Assembly (NCBI RefSeq): GCF_900142135.1
Contig: NZ_FQZU01000002.1
Span: forward strand, 272,405-336,404
Direction: 5' to 3'
Length of the DNA stretch: 64,000 bases
From: Desulfatibacillum alkenivorans DSM 16219
GTDB taxonomy: Bacteria; Desulfobacterota; Desulfobacteria; Desulfobacterales; Desulfatibacillaceae
Below the pieces are notes generated by a model. The model was not told where the DNA came from, made no database searches, and was given only the letters and a program-made list of their open reading frames with translations. Positions 1 to 8,923 of this stretch are shown here, piece after piece (position 1 is the first letter of the stretch; every line of letters starts with the position of its first letter). A program made the position numbers and the translations under genes.

Positions 1-2
1 GG

Positions 3-611
3 GAATGGCTGCAGACCCTGAACGGCCAGGGAAAAAAGGCGGCCATGTATTTCACCTACGGCGGGTTTCACGTGCATCCCTGCCATTACTCCACCAGGGA
101 GATATTGGCGGCCGCCGGCTTCACCGTGGTCGCTTCGGCCGAGTTTCTGGGCGCCCACACCTTTAACAGGGGCGGCTGGCAAGCCGTCCCCGAGCGGCCG
201 GACGCCTCGGATTTTGCTGTTGCAAAAGACTATGCCGCTGCAGTTTACGCCCGTTTTTCGGGCAAGGACGCAGGCGTTTTGGGCGAGTTGGAAAAAACCG
301 ATATGAACGAGGAGTTTCTGGACGCCATCGAGGGATTTCGTTTCAAGGCCCTGACTCAGCTTCCCACCAGAAACGGCAAGGAGTGCAGCCTGTGTATGGC
401 CTGCCAGGAACAATGCCCCAGCGGCGCCATGGATGCCGAGAAAGGGGAGGCCGACCCCGCGCTTTGCATCGCCTGTCTGGGCTGTTTGGACGCATGCCCG
501 GAAGACGCCTTGGAGATCAATGACATGAGCGGCGTGTTCGCCCAGAGGATGGAGATGGAAAAGTCCACGCCCCAGGATCTGAACAAAAAGCAGAGCAAAA
601 TTTATCTGTAG
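3..611 (+). CDS. Flavodoxin-like / 2x[4Fe-4S] ferredoxin protein (5' end outside window)
   Basis: The reading frame is open to the left edge, so the gene starts upstream; the first ATG at 45 is internal to a flavodoxin-like fold. The visible N-terminal part (about 100 residues, with a YGGFH segment) resembles the end of a flavodoxin domain. The C-terminal third carries two four-cysteine clusters, CSLCMACQEQCP and CIACLGCLDACP, each the classic CxxCxxCxxxCP ligand set for a [4Fe-4S] cluster. This is the architecture of EFR1-type proteins, soluble electron carriers or flavoreductases of anaerobes that combine FMN and ferredoxin modules. The electron partner cannot be told from the sequence. A hairpin follows the stop. 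Confidence 0.8.
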   Translation, partial: EWLQTLNGQGKKAAMYFTYGGFHVHPCHYSTREILAAAGFTVVASAEFLGAHTFNRGGWQAVPERPDASDFAVAKDYAAAVYARFSGKDAGVLGELEKTDMNEEFLDAIEGFRFKALTQLPTRNGKECSLCMACQEQCPSGAMDAEKGEADPALCIACLGCLDACPEDALEINDMSGVFAQRMEMEKSTPQDLNKKQSKIYL

Positions 612-636
612 TTTTTTTGTCAATGCAGCAGGCGAC

Positions 637-667
637 GGGCCGGGCGCATGCTGTCCGGCCTGTTTTA
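637..667. terminator. Probable intrinsic terminator after the flavodoxin/ferredoxin gene
   Basis: Inverted repeat GGCCGG (638-643) and CCGGCC (655-660) with an 11-nt loop is followed by TGTTTTAT on the plus strand, 26 bases after the stop at 611. It also separates this gene from the convergent LRR gene that ends at 668. The T-run is imperfect. Confidence 0.45.
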
Positions 668-2557
668 TCATGGGGTCAGGCCGCCGCCCCAAACCCGGGA
701 TCCTGTCACGCTTCCCGAAAGCTCCAACTCCACCACGCCAGGGGATAAGGGCAGCAAGGAGTCCCAATCTCCGGCCGAGGCGCCCTGATAAAACATCATA
801 TTCTTCAGATTCAGGGTGTATGTGATCACTTGTCCGTCCAGGAACGGAAAATCCGTGGTTATCGGGTCCGACGAAGTGAAGGAAATGTTTATTGTGTAAT
901 CCTGATTCATGAGGGCAGGAGCGCCTTGGGCCGAGCCTTCCACTGACGCATGGTAGACCGGGTCTTCCCCCCATTGGTGGGCGATGCTCCAGATTGCGTC
1001 CGCCTCAATGGCATCCTGGGTGTTCCAACGGAGGGTCAAATCCACATCCAGGGATGTCGGCTGCTCGTTGTCCGCCAGAACCCATCCTTCCTCAACAATG
1101 CCCTGGGTGACGGTGATCGTCGTGGAGGCGAAATCCCCCCCGCCCTGGGCGTTCTCGCACCAAAAGACCGGTTGGTGCACCTGAGCGTCCTGAGTTCCCG
1201 GGGTCCAGGAGAACAGGCCGGTTTCCGGATTTAAGGAGGCGTTTAAAGGCATGTTGGTCATGGTGAATCGAACCGGCAGGCTTCCAGGGGCTTCCAGCTG
1301 CAGGGTAAAACTCAGGGCTTTCCCTTCTTCAATTTGTTTGCTCTGCACAGCCTCGATAACGGGCGCCGATCCAAAGGCTTGCATGGCGTGTAAAGCCTCC
1401 TCCATGCCGGCTTTTCCATCCTGGTTGACGTCGCCGGCGCCCAGATTGCGGCACGGGAGTACATTGGCCGTTGTGAATTGCAAAGCGTCCAGGGCGTCCT
1501 CCAGGGTCAGGATGGAATCGCAGTTTAGGTCTCCGGCGTAGAAAAAATCGATCTGATAGGATTCCCAATCTCCGCCCGTCTGCTTGGCGTTCATAAAGGC
1601 GCGGACCGTGGCATCATCCGTAAAAAATTGATTGTACCTGAAATCGTTTTTTCCGTTCTGGAGGGAGGTCAGGTGGACGATTTCTTCGGGAACAGGCCCG
1701 CAAAAACGGTTGTTGCTCAGATCAAGGACCATGAGATTGGAGAGGCTTCCCATGCCCGAGGGAATGGCTCCGCAAAGGCTGTTTTGGGAGGCCAGAAATT
1801 CCTGAAGTTGAGACAGGCCGTCAAAGCCGCATGGCAGGCCGCCTGTCAAGCGATTTTCGCTGACGTTCAGCTTGGTCAGCATGAAGAGCTTGGTCAACTC
1901 CGCCGGAATCCTTCCGGTAAATTTGTTGGCGTGGATCAATATCTGTTGCAGCCAGAAAAGATCTCCCAGCCACGCGGGAATCTCGCCGCTCAACAAGTTG
2001 TGATGGACGTCCAGTATCCTGAGCTCCGACAACCTGGAGAACTCCTCGGGCAAAGGCCCGGAAAGGTTGTTGCGATTGGCGTACAGGTGTTCAAGGGCGC
2101 CTAAATTTCCCAGGGAGGCGGGGAACGAGCCTTCCAACTGGTTGCGATGAAGATACAGGCCGGCCAATGCGCTCAGGCTTCCCAGCGAAGCGGGTATTTC
2201 CCCTTTGAGCGCGTTTTTCGACAGGTCAAGAGTCTCCAACAGGGCCAGGGCGGATAAATCCGGCGGGATAGACCCTGCCAAGCCGTTTCCCGAAAGGGCG
2301 ACGCCGGTCACATGGCTCTCGTCATTATTGCATGTCACGCCGTACCATCCGGCTTCCGTTCCCGGCCGGGCGAATCCATCCTCGGCGAGAGGCTCCTCTT
2401 TCCAGCCGCCTGCATTCGTCCAATTGCTTCCCCCCGCGGCTGTGTACAATGCTATAAGGGCCGCTCTTTCCGTTTCCGGTATTTGAGCCGCAGCCTGGGG
2501 AACCCAGTAAAACAAAGCCAGCATCAAGATAGTAAGTAAACGGGTGTCTTTGGGCAT
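668..2557 (-). CDS. Secreted leucine-rich-repeat protein with dockerin-like and Ig-like modules
   Basis: The 629-residue product begins with a signal peptide (residues 1-25, ending QAAAQ), so it is exported. Residues about 26-330 hold eight to nine plant-type LRRs of the form LxxNxLxGxIPxxLxxL. A pair of EF-hand-like repeats follows (GDLNCDSILTLEDALDALQ and GDVNQDGKAGMEEALHAMQ), the dockerin type I pattern. Next comes a putative Ig (He_PIG-like) module ending in FSWTP and a C-terminal beta-rich domain of unknown role. GGGAG lies just before the ATG. Likely an extracellular binding or adhesion protein; the ligand is unknown. Similar dockerin-like C-terminal pairs occur in three other proteins here. 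Confidence 0.75.
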   Translation of the reverse strand: MPKDTRLLTILMLALFYWVPQAAAQIPETERAALIALYTAAGGSNWTNAGGWKEEPLAEDGFARPGTEAGWYGVTCNNDESHVTGVALSGNGLAGSIPPDLSALALLETLDLSKNALKGEIPASLGSLSALAGLYLHRNQLEGSFPASLGNLGALEHLYANRNNLSGPLPEEFSRLSELRILDVHHNLLSGEIPAWLGDLFWLQQILIHANKFTGRIPAELTKLFMLTKLNVSENRLTGGLPCGFDGLSQLQEFLASQNSLCGAIPSGMGSLSNLMVLDLSNNRFCGPVPEEIVHLTSLQNGKNDFRYNQFFTDDATVRAFMNAKQTGGDWESYQIDFFYAGDLNCDSILTLEDALDALQFTTANVLPCRNLGAGDVNQDGKAGMEEALHAMQAFGSAPVIEAVQSKQIEEGKALSFTLQLEAPGSLPVRFTMTNMPLNASLNPETGLFSWTPGTQDAQVHQPVFWCENAQGGGDFASTTITVTQGIVEEGWVLADNEQPTSLDVDLTLRWNTQDAIEADAIWSIAHQWGEDPVYHASVEGSAQGAPALMNQDYTINISFTSSDPITTDFPFLDGQVITYTLNLKNMMFYQGASAGDWDSLLPLSPGVVELELSGSVTGSRVWGGGLTP

Positions 2558-3086
2558 TGCTCTCCCTCACAAGCAAAAAACCAATTGCTTGCCGAAAAAA
2601 CGTCCCCTCTGCAAACCAATTGCAAACAAGTTTGTACGATTGTTGAATTAGCCTGAACCGTGCCACACGCATCCGTATTAGTCAAGGATGGATATGACCT
2701 TTAATGGCAAAAAATGAGAAATCATAGTCAGTGTAAAATTTTATAAATGTCATTTAACTAGCCTGTTAAGCCGGAAGTGATTCTGGCCGAATTTTTTTCT
2801 TGCCTTCCCATATGATCAGGAGGATAATCCCCCTCGGCTAAGGGGGGCGGAGGTTTGCCCCCGTATATCAGAAATCACTAGGAGAAAGCCCCATGAACGA
2901 CCCAGGAGACAGTCACAGTCCCCGTTGTCAGGACGCAAAAATCGTCTGGCGCCCATGCGCCCATGCTTTGCGGCGTACACGCAATGCAGCCCCTTCCGCG
3001 ATAGGCAGGCTCTCCGGTCCGTTCTAGCCTGTTGATTCGCCTCCGGCCGCCATGCGTTTTCGCCGCGGCTGAAAAGGAGGTGAATC
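2558..3086. other. Intergenic region holding the divergent LRR and mgtE upstream regions
   Basis: About 530 bases without a convincing gene. The left 250 bases are AT-rich and probably carry the LRR gene promoter. The right part (about 2816-3065) is GC-rich with several self-complementary stretches (for example GGGGGCGG.. and GCCCCC) and would be the mgtE leader. I looked for the conserved M-box and yybP-ykoY motifs and did not recognise either. AAAAGGAGGTG at 3070-3080 is a strong mgtE ribosome binding site. Confidence 0.4.
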
Positions 3087-4472
3087 ATGAACATCAAAAA
3101 TCCGCTCCACATCATTGAACTGCGCGAAATGCTCGCGCACGCCGATTATCAATCCATAAGAAATTACTGCCAATCCTATCATCCGGCCGACATCGCCGAC
3201 GCTCTGTCTTCCTTCCCGGACAGCGAAGCGCGGGTTGTCCTTGGCCATGCTCCGGCCCCTTTGGGCGCAGAGATTTTCAGCCATCTGGATGAAGACGTTC
3301 AGGCGAGCATGGCTTCCGGGATGTCCCGGAAGGACCTTGCCGGCCTGTTGGCGGAGATGCCCCCGGACGACCGGGCCGACTTGTTCAAGAAAATGAGCAG
3401 CGAACTGCAGGAAAACGTGCTGCCGGCCCTGGCCCAGGCTGAGCGGGAGGATATCCGCCGCCTGGCCTCGTATAAAGAGGGAACCACCGGCGCCGTAATG
3501 ACCTCGGACTACGCCGCGCTTTCAGCGGACCTCACTGCATCCCAGGCCATCGACCGCTTGCGCGAAGCAGCGCCGGACAAGGAAACCATTTATTACACCT
3601 ATGTGGTGGACGAACAACGCAGGCTGCTTGGATTTGTATCCTTAAAGGACCTCATTACGGCGCGGCGCAACGCAAGGGTGGGGGACATCATGCACAAGGA
3701 TGTGATTTTTTCCCGGGTGGAGGACGACCAGGAAGCCTCTGCCAGGAAAATCCAGAAATACGACCTGTTGGCCCTGCCTGTCGTCAACGGAGGCGACGCT
3801 CTGGTGGGAATTTTCACTCATGACGACGCCTTGGATGTCATCACCCAGGAAACCACGGAGGATATGGAGAAACTGGCGGCCATCACCGGAGCCCACGAAG
3901 CCGGCGTGTATCTTAAAACCCCGTCCTGGATTCATTTTAAAAATCGCGCATACTGGATAGTGGGCCTTGCCGCCCTGGGGCTGATATCCGGCGTGATCAT
4001 CCATTCCTTTCAGGCCAGCCTCATGCACATGTTGATTTTGGCGCTGTATATGCCCATGGTGGCGGACACCGGCGGAAACACGGGCAGCCAGTCGGCGACC
4101 GTGGTGGTGCGAGCCCTGGCCTTAAAGGAAATTTCGCCCAAGGATACGTTCAGGGTGCTTTACAAAGAATTGAAAATTTCGGTTTTGCTGGCGTTGATTC
4201 TGGGGGGGCTGTCCTGGCTTAAGGTCATGTTTCTTTCCCGCGGAGACAACATCCCCATGGGAATTTCCCTGGCCAAGGCGGGATTCGCCATAGCCGCCGC
4301 CCTGGCGTTGCAGGTGGTTACCGCCACCCTGGCGGGGGCGATTTTGCCTTTGTTTGCAGCAAAGATGAAATGGGACCCGGCCATTGTGGCCAGCCCGGCT
4401 CTCACCACGGTGGTGGACATCACCGGGCTGCTCATCTACTTCACGTCGGCCAAGTTGATTTTGGGCGTGTAA
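3087..4472 (+). CDS. mgtE: Magnesium transporter MgtE
   Basis: The 461-residue protein has the full MgtE layout: an alpha-helical MgtE N domain (about 1-130), a pair of CBS domains (about 135-255), a connecting helix and five hydrophobic segments (about 275-460). The signature of the Mg2+ pore helix, MVADTGGNTGSQSATV, is present near residue 325. MgtE forms a dimeric Mg2+ channel gated by Mg2+ binding to the N and CBS domains. The ATG sits 6 bases after an ideal AAGGAGGTG. It is a single-gene unit ending in a shared hairpin with the convergent VOC gene. Confidence 0.95.
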   Translation: MNIKNPLHIIELREMLAHADYQSIRNYCQSYHPADIADALSSFPDSEARVVLGHAPAPLGAEIFSHLDEDVQASMASGMSRKDLAGLLAEMPPDDRADLFKKMSSELQENVLPALAQAEREDIRRLASYKEGTTGAVMTSDYAALSADLTASQAIDRLREAAPDKETIYYTYVVDEQRRLLGFVSLKDLITARRNARVGDIMHKDVIFSRVEDDQEASARKIQKYDLLALPVVNGGDALVGIFTHDDALDVITQETTEDMEKLAAITGAHEAGVYLKTPSWIHFKNRAYWIVGLAALGLISGVIIHSFQASLMHMLILALYMPMVADTGGNTGSQSATVVVRALALKEISPKDTFRVLYKELKISVLLALILGGLSWLKVMFLSRGDNIPMGISLAKAGFAIAAALALQVVTATLAGAILPLFAAKMKWDPAIVASPALTTVVDITGLLIYFTSAKLILGV

Positions 4473-4482
4473 AAGGGAGAAG

Positions 4483-4508
4483 GGCGGGGGGGCTCCCCCC
4501 GCCTTTAT
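4483..4508. terminator. Bidirectional hairpin between mgtE and the VOC gene
   Basis: GGCGGGGGG / CCCCCCGCC inverted repeat at 4483-4503 followed by TTTAT lies 10 bases after the mgtE stop and 7 before the end of the convergent VOC gene. On the minus strand it is followed by CCCTTCTCCCTTTT, so it may serve both. Confidence 0.55.
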
Positions 4509-4510
4509 CA

Positions 4511-4927
4511 TCAGGCCTCTTCGTCCTTGGGGCCGATCCAAAAATAAGGATTGTACGCGACTTCCCAAAGATGCCCGTCCGGGTCGGCGAAATATCCCGA
4601 GTACCCGCCCCAGAAAACCTTTTGGGGAGGCTTGATCTGGGCCGCCCCGGCTTCAAGCGCTTGAGCCATGAACGCGTCCACCGCAGCTTCCGAGGCCAGA
4701 TTATGAGCCAGGGTCACGCCCCGGAATCCCTTTCCTTCCGCCGGAACCTGGGCGTCTTCGGCCAACAGGTTCCAGGGGTATAATGCCAGCCAGGTTCCGT
4801 TCAGGGTGAAAAAGGCGACCGCCGGGTCGTAGTCCATTTTGGGAAGCCCCAGGCCTTCTTCATAAAATTGGACCGCCCGGTCCATATCCCGAACGCCCAG
4901 GGTGATCATGCTGATTCTCGGCCTCAT
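4511..4927 (-). CDS. VOC / glyoxalase-fold family protein
   Basis: A 138-residue protein starting MRPRISMITLGVRDM. The N-terminal TLGVRDMDRAVQFYEEGLGLP segment and the C-terminal GYFADPDGHLWEVAYNP segment are typical of the two beta-alpha-beta-beta-beta modules of the vicinal oxygen chelate superfamily. GGAGG is 6 bases before this ATG; the open frame reaches further upstream to 5002, but that extension lacks family resemblance. Substrate unknown; VOC members include lyases, isomerases and resistance proteins. It lies about 150 bases beyond the arsenic operon and could be cotranscribed with it, but this is not shown. Confidence 0.75.
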   Translation of the reverse strand: MRPRISMITLGVRDMDRAVQFYEEGLGLPKMDYDPAVAFFTLNGTWLALYPWNLLAEDAQVPAEGKGFRGVTLAHNLASEAAVDAFMAQALEAGAAQIKPPQKVFWGGYSGYFADPDGHLWEVAYNPYFWIGPKDEEA

Positions 4928-5074
4928 AAATCCTCCGGTGTCTAAGTAATTGGATGTTGGATTTGATAAGTAGCATTGGTTGGCATAAAAGCAAACCTGC
5001 AATCAATGCCGCACTCCCGCCGGTCATCCACGATTTGGGCCGCCCCCTGTTTTGACGGAATGCGCAGCCTGATT

Positions 5075-6157
5075 TTACTCGCACGTCACGTGGCACACGC
5101 CTGTGGGCGTTTGTTTTTCAAAGGGGAAGTATTTTTTCTTAAACCACAAAGCAGCGTTGACTAAGGCAATAAGCACAGGCACCTCCACCAACGGCCCGAT
5201 TACCGCGGCAAAAGCCTGGCCGGAATCCAGTCCGAAAACGGCCACGGCCACGGCGATGGCCAGTTCGAAATTATTGGAGGCGGCTGTAAAGGAAAGGGTG
5301 GCGGATTGTTCGTAGGTGGCCCCGGCTTTCATGGAGAGGACGAAAGACGCAAAGAACATGACGATAAAATATACGCACAACGGAACGGCAATGCGAAGAA
5401 CATCCAGGGGCAGTTGCACAATGTACTCGCCCTTGAGGGAAAACATTACAAGGATGGTGAACAAAAGAGCGATCAGTGTAATGGGGCTGATTTTGGGCAG
5501 AAAGTTTTCTTCGTAACGTTTTTCGCCTACGGTTTTCAGACCGATGACCCGGGAAAGCACTCCGCCGATGAAAGGAATCCCAAGGTAGATGAACACGCTT
5601 TCGGCAATCTGGCCCATGGAAATATCCACTTCCATGCCCGCCAGGCCGATCCAACCGGGCGCGACAGTGATGAAGAACCATGCGTATACGGAAAAGAACA
5701 GGACCTGGAAAATGGAGTTAAAGGCCACCAGGCCGGCGCAATACTCCCTGTCTCCGGAAGCAAGGTCGTTCCAGACGATTACCATGGCGATGCACCGGGC
5801 CAGGCCGATGAGGATAAGGCCGGCCATGTACTCCGGATGGCCGGACAAAAATGCAATGGCCAGACCGAACATAAGAATGGGGCCTATGACCCAGTTTTGC
5901 ACCAGAGACAAGCTCAATACCTTGAAATCGCGAAAAACAAGGCCGAGCTTCTCATATTTGACCTTGGCCAAAGGCGGATACATCATGAGTATAAGGCCTA
6001 CGGCGATGGGAATATTGGTGGTTCCCACGGAAAAATGGTTAATGACGTTCTTGATATCCGGAAAAAGGTAGCCGCTAACCACGCCTAAAGCCATGGCCGC
6101 AAAGATCCATAAAGTCAAAAAACGGTCCAAAAATGAAAGTCGTTTGGCGTCGCTCAT
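5075..6157 (-). CDS. acr3: Arsenite efflux transporter Acr3
   Basis: A 360-residue membrane protein with ten hydrophobic segments of the Acr3 (bile/arsenite/riboflavin transporter) family, which extrudes As(III) using the proton gradient. The conserved transport cysteine is in [12 protein letters not shown] (Cys122) and the conserved acidic residue in IGPLVEVP (Glu325). Last gene of the ten-gene arsenic operon, 41 bases after the arsC gene, with a GGGGG ribosome site. The C-terminus carries two extra cysteines (GVCHVTCE), which is unusual and may be an As/thiol site (inference). Confidence 0.93.
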   Translation of the reverse strand: MSDAKRLSFLDRFLTLWIFAAMALGVVSGYLFPDIKNVINHFSVGTTNIPIAVGLILMMYPPLAKVKYEKLGLVFRDFKVLSLSLVQNWVIGPILMFGLAIAFLSGHPEYMAGLILIGLARCIAMVIVWNDLASGDREYCAGLVAFNSIFQVLFFSVYAWFFITVAPGWIGLAGMEVDISMGQIAESVFIYLGIPFIGGVLSRVIGLKTVGEKRYEENFLPKISPITLIALLFTILVMFSLKGEYIVQLPLDVLRIAVPLCVYFIVMFFASFVLSMKAGATYEQSATLSFTAASNNFELAIAVAVAVFGLDSGQAFAAVIGPLVEVPVLIALVNAALWFKKKYFPFEKQTPTGVCHVTCE

Positions 6158-6198
6158 TCGGCCCCCTGCTGTAAATTATCAGATAAAATTGCGGTTGG

Positions 6199-6654
6199 CT
6201 ATTCGCCGGGTTTTAATGTGCAGCATTGCTCCGGGTTCGCCAGCCATTCTTCCACGGCGCCTTTGATCTGGTCGCGGATCGCCCGGGTTTTCTCCAACTG
6301 TTCTTCTTCGCTTCCCTCCAAGTTCCAGGGATCGGGAAAACTCCAATGGCAGCGCCTTACAATGCCGGGAAAGACAGGGCATTGCTCGGCCAGGGACTCG
6401 TCGCAGACGGTGATTACGAATTCATATATGCGCCCGGATTTATAAAGATCGAAAACCTTTTGGGATTCCTTGGCTGTAATATCCATGCCAAGCTCAGCCA
6501 TGACCTTGGCTGCCAGGGGATTCACCGGCGCGATATCAAAACCTGCGCTTTCCACCATATGCCGGTCGCCTGCCAGGGCGTTTAAAAAAGCCTCGGCCAT
6601 TCTGCTCCGGGCGGAGTTGTGTTCGCAGACGAATAAAACGCGCGTTTTTTGCAT
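6199..6654 (-). CDS. arsC: Arsenate reductase, thioredoxin-coupled (LMW-PTP fold), copy 1
   Basis: A 151-residue protein with the P-loop CEHNSAR (Cys10-x5-Arg) of low-molecular-weight phosphatase-fold arsenate reductases. Two further cysteines, Cys84 (ITVCDE) and Cys92 (EQCPVFPG), match the relay cysteines of the Staphylococcus aureus ArsC type, so it should reduce As(V) to As(III) using thioredoxin. A second, divergent paralogue lies immediately upstream in the operon. The start is preceded by AAAGGGG. Confidence 0.92.
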   Translation of the reverse strand: MQKTRVLFVCEHNSARSRMAEAFLNALAGDRHMVESAGFDIAPVNPLAAKVMAELGMDITAKESQKVFDLYKSGRIYEFVITVCDESLAEQCPVFPGIVRRCHWSFPDPWNLEGSEEEQLEKTRAIRDQIKGAVEEWLANPEQCCTLKPGE

Positions 6655-6678
6655 GGTAAATCCCCTTTTTGAAAATGG

Positions 6679-7119
6679 TCAGTCATTGTTCAGATTATCG
6701 GGCATGGCTTCCACAAAGGCCCGGATTTCGTCCCTGACCTTTCTGTAATACACTAGAGCGTCTTCTTCTGTTTTTGCGTCAGCGGCCAGAGCGGGAGGAT
6801 CTTCAAAGCCTGCGTGGACCTTTTTGGCCCTGCCCAAAAACATGGGGCAGGATTCCTTGGCATGGTCGCAAACCGTGACTACGTAATCCAGGTCCTTGTC
6901 CAGAAATTGGTCCGCCAGCTTGGAGGTGTGGCTGGAAATGTCGATCCCGACTTCGGCCATCACTTTGACCGCCAGGGGGTTGAGCCCGTGGGTCTCGACG
7001 CCTGCGGACCAGGCCCGGAACTCGTCGCTTCTCAAGTGATTGACAAAGCCTTCGGCCATCTGGCTTCGGCAGGAATTGCCGGTGCACAAAAACAGGATTT
7101 TGATGAGTTCTTCAGACAT
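6679..7119 (-). CDS. arsC: Arsenate reductase, thioredoxin-coupled, copy 2
   Basis: 146 residues with P-loop CTGNSCR (Cys12-x5-Arg) and relay cysteines Cys84 (VTVCDHAK) and Cys91 (SCPMF). It differs clearly from copy 1 downstream, for example in having an extra cysteine inside the P-loop and a FEDPPA rather than FPDP segment, so the two are old paralogues, not a recent duplication. Role as for copy 1: As(V) reduction ahead of efflux by Acr3. It sits 23 bases after the Fe-S protein gene. Having two reductases may broaden substrate or redox-partner range (inference). Confidence 0.9.
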   Translation of the reverse strand: MSEELIKILFLCTGNSCRSQMAEGFVNHLRSDEFRAWSAGVETHGLNPLAVKVMAEVGIDISSHTSKLADQFLDKDLDYVVTVCDHAKESCPMFLGRAKKVHAGFEDPPALAADAKTEEDALVYYRKVRDEIRAFVEAMPDNLNND

Positions 7120-7142
7120 GATTATATCTCCAAAAGCCTTTA

Positions 7143-7667
7143 TCAGGCGTCAAAGTCGAAATCCGCCAGATAGTCCTGCAGGCTTTCCAGTTTTTCTCCG
7201 GTCAATTCCGGGCAGTCTTCCGCGCCCTTGCCGCCTTCCCGCACCAGGTTGGCGAAAACCATGCACGTGGGCTGGCCGCATTTTTTGCAATTGGTTTTTG
7301 GGAGGCGCTTGAGGATCTCCAGGAACTGGGGCGATTTTTTGCCTTCGTAACAGGGGGTTATGGAATCCCTTTCCTCCCAGACCCGGTTGATTTCGTTGAT
7401 CATCCAGGTCAGAATTTTGTCCGCTTCCGCCTCATCCGCCAGGGCGTTGATAGCGATTTCCCGGGCGCCCACCTTGATGATCCGATTATTCACCCGGAAC
7501 ATGACCGTGGGCGGGTCCTTGTGGTATTCAATGCCGCCCAACTCGGCGTTCAGATAGGGCAGGGCATCTCCCACATCCGAATCCAGGCTGGCTATGCACA
7601 CCACGGACTCAAAACTGTGGTTGCAATCCGGCCGGGTGATGCGTTTGGAGTAGCTTTCCAGAATCAT
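7143..7667 (-). CDS. Fe-S domain protein of arsenic operons (4Fe-4S, PF04060-like)
   Basis: A 174-residue soluble protein. The C-terminal part has CKKCGQPTC followed by a distant cysteine (AEDCPEL), the Cx2Cx4Cx(about 16)C ligand pattern of the small Fe-S domain found in CODH/acetyl-CoA synthase gamma subunits and related proteins. The N-terminal two thirds form an uncharacterised domain with a HSFESVVCIASLDSDVGDALPYLN stretch split by no known motif. Position between the redox relay genes and arsC suggests it passes electrons in arsenic reduction or is a sensor (inference). AGGAGG ribosome site (GCGGAGGAAG) before the ATG. Confidence 0.7.
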   Translation of the reverse strand: MILESYSKRITRPDCNHSFESVVCIASLDSDVGDALPYLNAELGGIEYHKDPPTVMFRVNNRIIKVGAREIAINALADEAEADKILTWMINEINRVWEERDSITPCYEGKKSPQFLEILKRLPKTNCKKCGQPTCMVFANLVREGGKGAEDCPELTGEKLESLQDYLADFDFDA

Positions 7668-7779
7668 AAACTTCCTCCGCAGGTTGCAGATTAAACCTTG
7701 TTTGTTTGATTTGCGTTAGTAAGGTTGAGTTGTAGCAAAAGATTTACCGGCTTTTTAGGCTGCGCCTTTATTACGGCGT

Positions 7780-8496
7780 TTAAACCAGAGGATTTTGCAA
7801 AAACGGCCGGACGATGAAATAGACGGCGAGTCCGGCCACCAGAACGCCTGCGCCTTTTCGAAACCAGGCGCCTCCCCGTTGAAAGGCGTTGTTCGACAAA
7901 ACCTTGCGCACCAGCGCTGCACTGGATCCAGCCGCTGCAATGGGAATGCAATGGCCGATCCCAAACAATACAATCATCATGACGCCGGTTGCAATTTTTT
8001 CCTGGACCGTAATGACGGCCAGGATAGGGGCGATAAACCCGAAGGTGCATGATCCGGAAAGAATTCCGTAGGCCAGGCCGAGAATAAAAGCGCCGCCTAT
8101 CCCCTTGACCCGCAGCCTGGACATGGCGCCGGAGGACATGGAGCAGGCTTGAACCCCCAGCATATCCAGGGAGACCCAAAGCAGGATGGCGCCCACCAGG
8201 ATGGTCCAATAGGGGCTTACATCCCCCATCATCCGCCCCAGGACGGCGCACACGACGCCAAGAACGGCGATGGTTATGAACAAGCCAAAAGTAAAGGCGG
8301 CGGCGTATTTCGCCGCCCCCTTAACTTCCAGGATTTTATCCTGCCCCCCGACATATCCGACTATCAGAGGGATGGAAGCCATGTGACAGGGAGACAAAAG
8401 CACGCTGATCATTCCCCACAGCAGACAGCCAAATGCAGCGGCAAGGAGCCCTCCGGACATCCAGTGGTTTACGGTAACGAAAAAATCATTGAGCAT
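7780..8496 (-). CDS. CcdA/DsbD-type transmembrane thiol-disulfide carrier
   Basis: About 238 residues with six hydrophobic segments. Two membrane cysteines, in LLSPCHMA (Cys37) and SGSCTFGF (Cys150), are placed as the redox pair in CcdA, which moves reducing equivalents across the membrane to extracytoplasmic thioredoxins. The start at MLNDFF (8496) overlaps the end of the thioredoxin gene by 11 bases, implying translational coupling. The longer open frame starting at 8547 would overlap by 62 bases and adds a non-membrane, proline-rich tail. A 112-base gap downstream may contain a second promoter. Confidence 0.82.
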   Translation of the reverse strand: MLNDFFVTVNHWMSGGLLAAAFGCLLWGMISVLLSPCHMASIPLIVGYVGGQDKILEVKGAAKYAAAFTFGLFITIAVLGVVCAVLGRMMGDVSPYWTILVGAILLWVSLDMLGVQACSMSSGAMSRLRVKGIGGAFILGLAYGILSGSCTFGFIAPILAVITVQEKIATGVMMIVLFGIGHCIPIAAAGSSAALVRKVLSNNAFQRGGAWFRKGAGVLVAGLAVYFIVRPFLQNPLV

Positions 8497-8899
8497 TGCC
8501 GGCCGCCTTGGTTTTAGGGACGCCCAGTTTGTCAAACATGGCGACAATGCTCTTTTTGTCCATATAGCCTACATGACGGCTGACTTCCTTGCCGGTCTCG
8601 TCGTAAAAAATCTGGGTGGGGATGGCTCTGAGGCTGTATTTAGCGCCTTCCTCCCTGTTTTGCCACACGTCGATAAAGATGACGGACGCCCGCCCTTGAT
8701 ACTCCTTTTGCAATTCCTCTATGACCGGCGCCATCATTTTACAGGGAATGCATTTGTGGGCGCCCAAATCCAGCATGGTGACCATGCCCGGGGTCGGGAC
8801 TTGCGGAATCGGCTCCCCGGCGGCATCCTGGGACGCCGCCGGACTGTGAAGCAGCAGCATAAAAAGAAATAGCAGGTTGATCAAGATCAGCCTTTTCAT
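8486..8899 (-). CDS. Exported thioredoxin-fold protein (CIPC)
   Basis: 137 residues: signal peptide or anchor (1-23, ending PAASQ), then a thioredoxin domain with active site KCIPCKMM (Cys50, Cys53) and the cis-proline in RAIPTQIF. Probably periplasmic, receiving electrons from the CcdA-like protein encoded by the overlapping next gene. The target may be the ArsP-like permease or exported arsenicals, which bind thiols (inference). Confidence 0.85.
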   Translation of the reverse strand: MKRLILINLLFLFMLLLHSPAASQDAAGEPIPQVPTPGMVTMLDLGAHKCIPCKMMAPVIEELQKEYQGRASVIFIDVWQNREEGAKYSLRAIPTQIFYDETGKEVSRHVGYMDKKSIVAMFDKLGVPKTKAAGNAQ

Positions 8900-8923
8900 T
8901 GAATTCCCCCTTGATAAGCCTAT

